This document shows positions 13,911 through 24,700 of a stretch of 64,000 nucleotides of DNA, in pieces. The stretch is taken from contig JAOTOM010004039.1 in NCBI GenBank assembly GCA_034440615.1, positions 62,001 through 126,000 of the forward strand, given 5' to 3'. The stretch is from Ashinkailepas kermadecensis. Its lineage: Eukaryota > Arthropoda > Thecostraca > Neolepadidae. The position numbers and the translations under genes are program-made. How positions within the stretch are numbered: the stretch's first letter is position 1; each line of letters opens with the position of its first letter. The notes under the pieces were generated by a model. That model was given only the letters and a program-made list of their open reading frames with translations, did not search any database and was not told the origin of the DNA.

Positions 13911-14703
13911 AGCCAGACTCACCTGGTGTGATGCATGTCGAAGACAAGCGTGACCACAGAAGACGACTGGTGGTGGGCTGGCCCTACTCCCCAAACAGCG
14001 TCACACAGGGTCACCTGGTGTGATGTGTGTCGAAGACAAGCGTGACCACAGAATATGACTGATAGTGGGCTGGCCCACTCCCCAAAGCAGCGTCACAAGG
14101 GTCCCCGCCTCCACCAAGTGTACCGCAGCTACAAACAGACTCACCTTGTATGATGTGTGTCGAAGACAAGCGTGACCACAGAATATGACTGATAGTGAGC
14201 TGTCCCCATTCCCCAAACAGCGTCACACAGGGTCACCTGGTGTGATGTGTGTCGAAGACAAGCGTGACCACAGAATATGACTGACAGTGGGCTGGCCCTA
14301 CTCCCCAAAACAGCGTCACACAGGATCACCTGGTGTGATGTGTGTCGAAGACAAGCGTGACCACAGAATATGACTGAGAGTGGGCTGGCCCCACTCCCCA
14401 AACAGCGTCACACAGGGTCACCTGGTGTGATGTGTGTCGAAGACAAGCGTGACCACAGAATATGACTGACAGTGGGCTGGCCCTACTCCCCAAAACAGCG
14501 TCACACAGGATCACCTGGTGTGATGTGTGTCGAAGACAAGCGTGACCACAGAATATGACTGAGAGTGGGCTGGCCCCACTCCCCAAACAGCGTCACACAG
14601 GGTCACCTGGTGTGATGTGTGTCGAAGATAAGCGTGACCACAGAATATGACTGATAGTGGGTTGGCCCCACTCCCCAAAACAGCGTCACACAGGGCCGTC
14701 TGA
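13911..14703. repeat. 92/93-bp tandem repeat with a 185-bp higher-order unit
   Basis: Each unit contains CACCTGGTGTGATGTGTGTC, GAAGACAAGCGTGACCACAG and a CCCCAAA-CAGCGTCACACAG segment. About 8.5 copies are present. Units starting at 14234 and 14327 repeat as a near-identical 185-bp pair at 14419 and 14512, showing recent duplication of a dimer. One copy near 14100-14150 is divergent. Confidence 0.93.
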
Positions 14704-14952
14704 CCTAGCGACACTCCGGTGATGCATGGCCCCATTATGGTAATATACGGCGGATTGTACCGGCCAGCTTCTGCCACAGTCAATCCCATCGTTTCGCAGC
14801 TAACTGCTTTACATACAAAGGTCAAGGACGTCTGTGCCCGTGACCCGGGCGAGGCGGCGCCGACTCCCAAGTCGTGTTGGAAAGACAGACATGGGAAGCG
14901 TCTGCTTCGCAAAATGAGCAGTTGCGAAGCTAAGGACGTGCGGCGAGCTGGC
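14704..14952. other. Spacer between arrays
   Basis: Unique sequence of about 250 bp with no gene signal. Confidence 0.5.
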
Positions 14953-15497
14953 TGTAGCAGCCATCCGGAGATTGTGTGTGCAGCAGCGTTGTAGGCACCA
15001 CGTGCGGTGTAGCAGCCATCCGGAGATTGTGTGTGCGGCAGCGTTGTAGGCACCACGTGCGGTGTAGCAGCCATCCGGGGACGGTGTGTGCGGCAGCGTT
15101 GTAGGCACCACGTGCGGTGTAGCAGCCATCCGGGGACGGTGTGTGCGGCAGCGTTGTAGGCACCACGTGCGGTGTAGCAGCCATCCGGGGACGGTGTGTG
15201 CGGCAGCGTTGTAGGCACCACGTGCGGTGTAGCAGCCATCCGGAGATTGTGTGTGCGGCAACGTTGTAGGCACCACGTGCGGTGTAGCAGCCATCCGGAG
15301 ATTGTGTGTGCGGCAACGTTGTAGGCACCACGTGCGGTGTAGCAGCCATCCGGAGATTGTGTGTGCGGCAGCGTTGTAGGCACCACGTGCGGTGTAGCAG
15401 CCATCCGGAGATTGTGTGTGCGGCAGCGTTGTAGGCACCACGTGCGGTGTAGCAGCCATCCGGAGATGGTGTGTGCGGCAGCGTTGCTGTAAGCACC
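14953..15497. repeat. 55-bp minisatellite, about 10 copies
   Basis: The unit is GGCACCACGTGCGGTGTAGC, then AGCCATCCGGRGAYNGTGTG, then TGCGGCARCGTTGTA. A CACGTG palindrome is present in each copy. Minus-strand frames of 190-297 codons result from the array. Confidence 0.95.
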
Positions 15498-15741
15498 ACC
15501 ACGATAGCTGCAGAATGGTTCGTGTCAGACTAGGGTTCCTTCTCACGAATCCCGCGCATTGCAAGCACGTGACCCAGGTTTGTAATCGTTTCTCACTCGA
15601 TTTATCATCGTTTGAATGCACATTACATCAGGGTAATATGGAGACAGAGTAATAAACAGCATTACATAACCAGACATGGTTAAAGCGTAGCCATGGAGTC
15701 CAGAGAATCCACGGAATTGCATTAATAGAAGCGCCATCCGA

Positions 15742-15975
15742 TTTCATCACTTCACCATCTCCGCCTCAATGCAACACTTCACCATCTCCGCCTCAATGCA
15801 CCACTTCACCATTGCCGTCCCAATGCACCACTTCACCATTCCCGCCTCAATGCACCACTTCACCATCTCCGCCTCAATGCACCACTTCACCATTCCCGCC
15901 TCAATGCACCACTTCACCATTCCCGCCTCAATGCACCACTTCACCATTCCCGTCTAAGTGCACCACTTCACCATC
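15742..15975. repeat. 27-bp minisatellite, about 8.5 copies
   Basis: The unit is ATGCACCACTTCACCATYYC followed by CGCCTCA. As 27 is a multiple of three, both strands give open frames with a 9-residue repeat. Confidence 0.95.
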
Positions 15976-15999
15976 GCTTCCCCGATAGATAGGTACAGT

Positions 16000-16230
16000 C
16001 TCGGCGCTGTAGTATGGAGACACGCTATAGTACGTAGACGTGCTGCGGTACTGAGACGCGCTGTAGTAAGGAGACGCGTGGTAGTACGGAGACGCGCTTC
16101 CCGCTGTTGCACAGTGACGTCTCTGGTCCGTTCTCTACAGCACCTTCCACGGTGTGTGGCACTTCCTCTACAGCACCTTCCACAGTGTGTGGCACATTCT
16201 CTGCAGCACCTTCTACACCTTCTACACCTT
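16000..16230. repeat. Two adjacent short arrays (about 20 bp and 33 bp)
   Basis: At about 16008-16100 there are five degenerate units around GTAGTAYGGAGACGCGCT. At about 16135-16230 there are three units of 33 bp containing CAGCACCTTCCACRGTGTGT and GGCACTTCCTCTA. Confidence 0.85.
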
Positions 16231-17622
16231 CACCTTCTCGCCAGTGTTCTCCGGCGGCACAGCAGGAGCTCTTCCCGCCCAGGTGCACCACACAACAGAT
16301 CTTGGATCATCACCACGCCGCCTCTCTCCGACTCAGAAATGACCTTTACCAGCACGCTGACCGCCCAGGTGCACCACACAACAGATGAATTAGTTAAGTG
16401 GTCGATTGCCTACTCTAAACTCTCAAATGTCAGAAGCTGTGTCTTCATGGCCACATGATGTGTCAGAACGACTTCATGAAGCCTTAGTTAGCCGCGCTGA
16501 CGACAAGTGGCCTGCTACGGTCGATAGTTCGATATTGCTGAAGTCACATTGTAAATGCATTTTCCGCAGGCGACAAATGCACGAAATGGATAACGCATGT
16601 CGTATGGCTCCTGTTTGCCTAAACTTGCATGCATGCCAAGTTGCAATAGCAAGTGTTCATAAGTTATACAGGAAATGTAAGTTTTTTTTAAGAAACGCAA
16701 CAGTGATGTTCGCGCAGAAAAGTCAGCAATGGCATGATGAACTGCTACCTGACTTTTAGCAGGGTTCAGTTGTGCGAACATAACTGCAAGCATAGTGGAC
16801 GATTTGCACTAAGTCCGAGGAACTTCGTGGCGTTTACTTCAACTTTAAGAGGCTCCTTGACTTGAAACTAAGTGCTGAACTGAACATTTTATGAGAATAC
16901 GAAGAAGTAAGGTGCTTTTATTGACCCTCATGTGAGGGTCGTGATTGCGTACCTATTGATGCATTATCGGATGTAAGTCTAGGTGTGCAAGTGAGCTATA
17001 ATGTAAAACATAGGCATAAGCTGCAAACACTGTCCTTATCAGATTGTCTCAAGCTGAAATGTGCTATCACAGTCACATACTCCTCGGTACAAATAACAAT
17101 ATGAAAATATGCTTCATCGGCATTCCACTCACTAATACAGCCGTGCATATCAGGTGACAACAATCCAGCCACACGTACCGGTTGACCTGACACATGTACC
17201 AGCATCCAGCATTGTGCCAGTATTCCGGTCGTAGTGTACATGGTGTACACGTTGGAGGTGTATCAGTTCACATGTCACAGCTACCGGCGCACCAACTGCA
17301 TATGTGCGAATTTCCGCTGTAGGTAGATACTAGTGGCTGGGTCACATGCGCCGGTACACCAGCCAGGGGCCGTTTCCCTGGCCCCTGGCCGACGGGCGGC
17401 CGCCGCCCGGCGCCATCATTAGCGATTTTGGCTGATTCCGTGTACTGTGGTCGGTGTGAACACTGAACAGACGGCCGAACACGACGGACAGGCCCCCACC
17501 CCCTCAGCTATCCCGGCCGGGCGCCAGACAGGTCCTGCTCGAGGTGACCCTGCGACAGTGACCAGTGGCCACTGACGAGGTGAACAGCAATCTCTGATCG
17601 AGAACGTCAGTCGCCACTGGCC
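16231..17622. other. Non-coding stretch, no gene recognised
   Basis: Two copies of CCCAGGTGCACCACACAACA occur near 16278 and 16365. Otherwise this is unique AT-balanced sequence. Frames of up to 117 codons have no recognised domain. Confidence 0.5.
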
Positions 17623-17734
<112 letters not shown>

Positions 17735-17945
17735 ATCACCGTCATCACTGATCAGTCACACTCGCATCGTCGTCATCACTGATCAGTCACACTCAGTCAG
17801 TCACCGGTGACGGTCACAGTCACCGCCGGGGTCACATCTGTAAATGGCGCCGCCAGCCGGTGCTGTATCTCTCCTGAGCCGTGTCAACAGGCTTTGCTGA
17901 CGCACACACCTCGGGCACCGGTGTCGGAGCAGCCGATACCTCTGA

Positions 17946-18175
17946 CGAGTGGCCTGGGGAAGTCGGTACACCATCCAGACACTTGGGCTGGCGAGGTGTG
18001 ACGAGTGGCCTGGAACAGTCTGTATGTTATCCAGCTACTTGGGCTGGCCAGGTGTGACGGGTGGCCTGAGACAGTCGGTATGCTATCCTGCTACTTGGGC
18101 TGGCCAAGTGTGATGGGTGGCCTGAGACAGTCGGTATGTTATCCAGCTACTTGGGCTGGCCAGGTGTGACGAAAG
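17946..18175. repeat. 56-bp tandem repeat, four copies
   Basis: Units start with GRGTGGCCTGRGACAGTCGG-like sequence. They continue with TATGYTATCCAGCTACTTGG and end in GCTGGCCAGGTGTGAC. Confidence 0.9.
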
Positions 18176-18584
18176 GCGTCAGTCGCCATTCGATGTTTTC
18201 TGAGTGCGTACTGTGTCCTTCAGCTGTCATCTGGTTCTCGATTTGTGTGCAGGCCCATGGGCATTTGGAAAAAAATTGCCGCTTTGGCTTTTGCAGGCTG
18301 AGCAAGAATAACAGAAGGAATTTTAGGTTAAACTGCCCATTAAAGTATTGACTTCATGATGTCAAGAGCAATGGCAATACCTTGACATGGCGGGGGCGGG
18401 GAGGAATTGAATGTCATGTACTTGGCTATGTCTCCGCCGTTTGTCCAAATATTAACATTGGAGATTAACAATATATTTGGTGAGGGAGAGATACCTGATC
18501 CTTCTGTTCTTCCACTTCCCCTGCTACGCTGCTGCTCCAGCTGCGGCACACGGCTTTTGTGGGACTATTGTGGAACACAGCCTG
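18176..18584. other. Spacer, no gene recognised
   Basis: Unique sequence before the 47-bp array. The long frames that start here are open only because they run into the array. Confidence 0.5.
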
Positions 18585-20185
18585 CCACAATCTGTCCTGC
18601 CACACAGCGTACACCGCACACCCACAGTCTGTCACAGTCTGTCCTGCCACACAGCGTACACCGCACACCCACAGCCTGTCACAGTCTGTCCTGCCACACA
18701 GCGTACACCGCACACCCACAGCCTGTCACAACCTGTCCTGCCACACAGCGTACACCGCACACCCACAGCCTGCCACAGTCTGTCCTGCCACACAGCGTAC
18801 ACCGCACACCCACAGTCTGCCACAGTCTGTCCTGCCACACAGCGTACACCGCACACCCACAGCCTGCCACAGTCTGTCCTGCCACACAGCGTACACCGCA
18901 CACCCACAGCCTGTCACAACCTGTCCTGCCACACAGCGTACACCGCACACCCACAGCCTGCCACAGTCTGTCCTGCCACACAGCGTACACCGCACACCCA
19001 CAGTCTGCCACAGTCTGTCCTGCCACACAGCGTACACCGCACACCCACAGCCTGCCACAGTCTGTCCTGCCACACAGCGTACACCGCACACCCACAGTCT
19101 GCCACAGTCTGTCCTGCCACACAGCGTACACCGCACACCCACAGTCTGCCACAATCTGTACTGCCACACAGCGTACACCGCACACCCACAGTCTGCCACA
19201 ATCTGTCCTGCCACACAGCGTACACCGCACACCCACAGTCTGCCACAATCTGTCCTGCCACACAGCGTACACCACACACCCACAGTCTGCCACAATCTGT
19301 CCTGCCACACAGCGTACACCGCACACCCACAGTCTGCCACAGTCTGTCCTGCCACACAGCGTACACCGCACACCCACAGCCTGCCACAGTCTGTCCTGCC
19401 ACACAGCGTACACCGCACACCCACAGCCTGCCACAGTCTGTCCTGCCACACAGCGTACACCGCACACCCACAGCCTGCCACAATCTGTCCTGCCACACAG
19501 CGTACACCGCACACCCACAGCCTGCCACAGTCTGTCCTGCCACACAGCGTACACCACACACCCACAGCCTGCCACAGTCTGTCCTGCCACACAGCGTACA
19601 CCGCACACCCACAGCCTGCCACAGTCTGTCCTGCCACACAGCGTACACCGCACACCCACAGCCTGCCACAGTCTGTCCTGCCACACAGCGTACACCGCAC
19701 ACCCACAGCCCGCCACAGTCTGTCCTGCCACACAGCGTACACCGCACACCCACAGCCCGCCACAGTCTGTCCTGCCACACAGCGTACACCGCACACCCAC
19801 AGCCCGCCACAGTCTCTCCTGCCACACAGCGTACACCGCACACCCACAGCCCGCCACAGTCTGTCCTGCCACACAGCGTACACCGCACACCCACAGTCTG
19901 CCACAGTCTGTCCTGCCACACAGCGTACACCGCACACCCACAGCCCGCCACAGTCTGTCCTGCCACACAGCCTACACCGCACACCCACAGTCTGCCACAA
20001 TCTGTCCTGCCACACAGCGTACACCACACACCCACAGTCTGCCACAATCTGTCCTGCCACACAGCGTACACCGCACACCCACAGTCTGCCACAGTCTGTC
20101 CTGCCACACAGCGTACACCGCACACCCACAGCCTGCCAAAGTCTGTCCTGCCACACAGCGTACACCGCACACCCACAACCTCCAT
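18585..20185. repeat. 47-bp minisatellite, about 34 copies, open in all six frames
   Basis: The unit is CCTGCCACACAGCGTACACC, then GCACACCCACAGYCTGCCAC, then ARTCTGT. It lacks stop triplets on either strand, and 47 is not a multiple of three. Each frame therefore cycles through the same 47-residue superunit, giving frames of 552-609 codons on + and 429-486 on minus. The units are highly homogeneous. I find no start context, splice signal or conservation that would support translation. Confidence 0.97.
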
Positions 20186-20277
20186 CCTCGTACTTGGTGA
20201 CCTTGTTTTCTTGGTGAAGGAGAACATTGGGCCCAGTGGGTGTTTTCTAATGCCACTTGTGCCGCAACTGTCTTGCC

Positions 20278-20505
20278 AGATGGCGCGGCCTGTTGTGGCA
20301 ATGTGACCACCACCGACTGTCGTGCTGCTGTGAGGCGCAGCAGTCCAGGCGGTGTCCGGCAAAACGGCCATCACATACCCGGGTGGTGGTCAGATGGCGC
20401 GGCCTGTTGTGGCAGTGCGACCACTACCGACTGTCGTGCTGCTGTGAGGCGCAGCAGTCCAGGCGGTGTTCGGCAAAACAGCCATCACATACCCGGGTGG
20501 TGGTC
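20278..20505. repeat. 114-bp tandem duplication
   Basis: AGATGGCGCGGCCTGTTGTG starts at 20278 and 20392. The two copies differ at only a few positions and each ends in ACCCGGGTGGTGGTC. Confidence 0.95.
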
Positions 20506-21139
20506 AGTTTCTAGACGTTACACCTGCTGTGTAGGTCACACACGTGACCCTCGGGGATGTCCTGTGACAATGTGACACGGGAATGTCTTGTCACTCGTAT
20601 GCTATTGATCCGGAGATGCCTCACAATAGTCTTCCAAATTCCCCACGCCACCGGGTGCTCTCGACTACCACATGGCGTATTTAGGCACACAGAGAGAGAG
20701 AGAGGAAGCTATTTGTACAGCGGTAACATCTAATGCCGATGATTGCAGTGTTGCGATAACTGGCTGTTGTTTTGGATGGATACAACAACCGGGCGACTCA
20801 TACACCCGGAAATATTTAATGGTATCAGGATACCATCATGGCTGCCGAAGGCATTATGCCCTTTGATATTTGCGAGCTGTTATATTTGCCATTTCCAAGT
20901 CACAGTTGCATGGTCGGATTCTTCTGGCCTCGCTACTGGACTTGTTTCAATCGAACAGTTCCATTGTTGTTTTGCTGACCGTTGTTGTATTTGTGACGAC
21001 GACTACCGTCGTACACATGGGATTGCGTGAACCGGTACGACACGTGAAGCTTGAGCAAGGGCTAGCTTACAGGCATAGCTGCTGTACTTGGTATCTATAT
21101 TCCTACCTTACTGTGAAAATAGACACTATGACCCTGGAG
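20506..21139. other. Spacer, no gene recognised
   Basis: Unique sequence. Frames of 64-95 codons are without known motifs. Confidence 0.5.
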
Positions 21140-21305
<166 letters not shown>

Positions 21306-21707
21306 CAATAACGAGTCAACGGCCACAAAAGTTTCCTTTTGTTTCACATTAGCCCGTCGTAAGCAGCAGTTTGTGCTCGCGACACGGGTTCAGTGCGCTT
21401 TGGTACGCTACAATCCGCAGTAGCCATGCAACATGTGCAGTTCATGGCTACCGAAGCCAGATGGGAAGAATTTGGCTGCTTTGTCACGCGTTAGGGTGGC
21501 ATTTGTCATCACTTCCCTGAACTTCCAATAGTTTTGCGTAGGATGGAGAATTATCACCAAGTGATTATTTGTGTTCAATACGACCATGAAGAGCAGCGCC
21601 GTCTTCTCGTTAGGCGGGAAGCAGTGCCCCCTGGCAGATGTCACACAGGAAGCAATGTACTCTGTTAGACGCCACAGTTCGCGAGGGCAATCCTCTTCCT
21701 AACATAG
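21306..21707. other. Spacer, no gene recognised
   Basis: Unique sequence immediately upstream of the SINE. Nothing recognisable. Confidence 0.5.
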
Positions 21708-21940
21708 AGGTATAACTAGCTCAGTTGGAAGGGTGCCCGGCTGGTGATCGCAAAATGTGGGCTCGAATCCCACAACCGGAGTGGCTATCGAGTCACCCGT
21801 GACCGGTCGGCCTGGGAGATTGGCCAGGCAGGATGACGTAATACTCGAAAATCGCGTCAAAGAACTCAGTATGCTTTGACAAAGACAAATAAGGCAGACC
21901 TGCTTATTTGTCCACATCTTACCTGTAAGATGTGGTTAGG
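21708..21940 (+). mobile_element. tRNA-derived SINE
   Basis: The 5' part is tRNA-like. A RNA polymerase III A box TAGCTCAGTTGG lies at 21717-21728. A B box GGCTCGAATCC lies at 21760-21770, within a TGTGGGCTCGAATCCCACA stem-loop like a tRNA T arm. The intact acceptor stem of a true tRNA is missing. About 150 bp of unrelated body follows, ending in a short palindrome around CCACATCTTAC-CTGTAAGATGTGG (to about 21935). This head-plus-body organisation fits a SINE. The exact 3' end and target duplications are uncertain. Confidence 0.78.
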
Positions 21941-22616
21941 TGGTGGTTGAAAATTGTTTGTTTTTTCGGAGTGACTACAACATTTTGTACCTCTCATGAC
22001 TGCAGACTCGGGGCTATATCGTTGTCCCATGTTTCGATATAGTTTTTGTTTTCTGTTATTGCACTAATATTGGAATTGCTATTGAGCTGTTGGGCTGCAT
22101 AAGTGCATGGGTTGGTTCGATGTGGAATACAGCCAGAACAGAGTGAATTCGTGTGCACCCGGGAAGAAACCAAACCTCCCTGTTCTTGGCGGCAATATCG
22201 AGTGACTCATAAAATATCAGGCTAAGTTATCCTGCCGTCTAAACGTTGACAGACCCCATAGGATGTGACTGATAGGTTGGACATTGTGGATCTATTTTCT
22301 GGAGAACACTGGATATCTTATAACAATGTTCTCTTTCTACTTCTATGTGGACCGATGTGTGCCTCAGCGATAACGACTTATATTAGGCAATGCTGTTCTG
22401 TGTTCGGGACTCGTGCCTGCCACTGTTCAGCGCCTGTAAGTGTCTGCTCCTGCAACACCAGGGTTGACGATTGCATCTGTGAATTCTTGCAAGATACCAT
22501 CGAGACTTCTTGATGTAGAATTTTCCCTCTGACCTGCCTGAGCTTGGGTTGCTATTTGGAATCAACTAAGCTAGAGAGAAAACGTCCTGCGCGGGCGTCG
22601 CTCGAAGTCCCCCATC
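21941..22616. other. Spacer between the SINE and the large element
   Basis: Unique sequence. An 82-codon + frame at 22265-22513 has no recognised domain. Confidence 0.5.
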
Positions 22617-23911
22617 CAGTGGCGTCGCCACGAAATTCTTCCAGGGGGGCAAGATCGAAAGGGGGCCTCCTGTTCCCCGAAAGGGGGCCTCCATTGTGTT
22701 AGGGTCTCATATTGTTTTTAGTCTCTTATACTATGGTTCGAGGATGGGGAACATGATTTCATATTGGTTTTTTGTTTGTTCTTGGCATGGTGCATCATTT
22801 ACTCAAAACGCAATAGCACTAATCATTTTCGCTGAAAACTGGACCATACCAGGGTATAAATAAGTAATATTTGGATAAATACATAAGTGCCAAAACAAAC
22901 CATCGTCTCAATGCTTTCTCGAATCTTCCCGCTGGTCTCTAGATTGCAGCGAGCTGGCGGGGCTGGTGCTAAGCCTATCTTACAGATATCTGCCATTGAT
23001 CAACCCACTTTTAAGTCCTCCAAGTCTAACTGAATATAGCTAGATTCATCACTACTGTTATTTATTCTCACCAGCTTGATGTCATAAGCAAAGCTTGAAC
23101 GACCATTTCTCAGTCCAAGGACGACAATTTCGTAAAGGTGACAACGAGAAGTGGATTGCATGGTTTTTTTAGCGTCATCTTAGGAATTTGTTTATTTTTA
23201 TAACATTTGGTGCTGGCTGCAAGGCAACTGTCACACGAGCTAAAATATATCCTCAGCGAATAAATTCACGGCAAGAACAAGCATTGAACACCAATGCATA
23301 AATGACAATGCAACAATGCACCAATGTCAGTACATACATAATCCAAGCCTTCAAATTCCACGCCGTCACGCCCATCGTTTTCGCTGTGCTGTACCGTTTT
23401 GTAAATGACGTTGAGAAGGTATGGAAGCTGGGAAGCTCTAATCATGCAGGCTGTAATAACAGAAAAGAAGTTTGTTGGAAGAAAATGCATTTAAAAACAT
23501 CATTCATCCCATTTCATATGGGGCACGGATGTTGTATGCTTATGAGGGGTAATTTGTCCCCTCAATGTTGGCTTTTCCCCATGGGCGTATGTTTCGGAAA
23601 ATTATTGAGGGACCAGTGGAGTACCTATATTTGCGTCAAGCAGGATGGGGCAAACGGATTTGCAGGGAAGGGGGGGGCACCTACGCCCATTAAAAGACCT
23701 TGGATTTCGACCGCTATTTTGTCAAAGGGTACATTTCGAAATAATATAATTAGTCATCAACTAAATTGTCCTGTGGAGGGGCCTAATCTACCACTATGGT
23801 TTCTGATTGGTCGGATTTCAACCCTAACTCCACTACTCATTTCTAAGGTTTTCTTTTGGTATCCCTTTTAAGTTACCTCACACTGCTGAAATTACACCTA
23901 TACCACAAACC

Positions 23912-24700
23912 CGGATCGGTATCCCAAAAAATCAAGCTGGAGCCCTCCAAAAAAGGAGAGATTACAACAAATAAATGTCCGGGTCAGGAAAATGGCTCTG
24001 TTGCATCGAACATTTTTTCCAGATGCCTTAAAAAATTGCGTATGACACCGAAAAGCAGACCGGATCTCGAAAAATCGAGGTGGGATGCAAAACATGGCGT
24101 CAGAGGTTCGAAAAATCAGGCCGGGATTCGGACTTTTAAAAAAAAACAGAAAAGATCCATAAAAATCGCGTTGAGCCCAGAAAGCTGGCGTTGGGTCTCC
24201 GGAACCACGCGCCTGGGCGCGATAAGTCGCGCTGGGACCCAGAAAAACTCACACCGAAGCCCCAAAATCATGCTGGGGCCCCACAAATGTGCGTCAGAAG
24301 CCCCAAATATACACAGCGGGACCCTAAGAGTACAACGGTGCCAGAAAGTACAACTAACCCTCCAAAGCGCACAGAGTCTCCAAAAAAGCGATAGGGTCCT
24401 AAAACATGCGTTGCAGGCCTAAATAAACATACCGGGAGCTCTAAGAAAAATACACTGCAAGCTCGCAAGGCGCACAGGGGCCATGAGAACGCACAAGGGG
24501 CTGGAAAAGAGGCTGGGGCCACAAAAGGCAACATGGTTCCGAAACGTACAAAACGACCGGGAGCTAAATAAACACATCGGGATCTTCGAAAACGCCCCGA
24601 CACGTAAACAATTGTCGGTGCACAAAAAAAAACACCACAAAGCCCTAAAACGAGCAGGGTTTAGAAGAGGTATTAGGCCCATAACTTCAAAGTAAAATGT
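23912..24700 (+). repeat. Inverted internal segment inside copy A
   Basis: This stretch reads in the B/C orientation (compare 35430-36170), while the rest of copy A is reversed. It pairs with 25160-25900 as an internal inverted repeat with a loop of about 460 bp. Shared words include ATCAAGCTGGAGC and ACACATCGGGATCTTCGAAA. This is a local inverted duplication present in copy A only. Confidence 0.75.

Noticed and set aside
18407..20374. Six overlapping frames of 429-609 codons as genes
   Set aside because: All come from a stop-free 47-bp unit whose length is not a multiple of three.
21708..21783. Functional tRNA gene
   Set aside because: A and B boxes are present, but the acceptor stem does not pair and a SINE body follows.
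23302..23871. 189-codon + frame inside copy A
   Set aside because: No motif, and the corresponding part of copy B (36640-37290, complement) does not keep the frame open.
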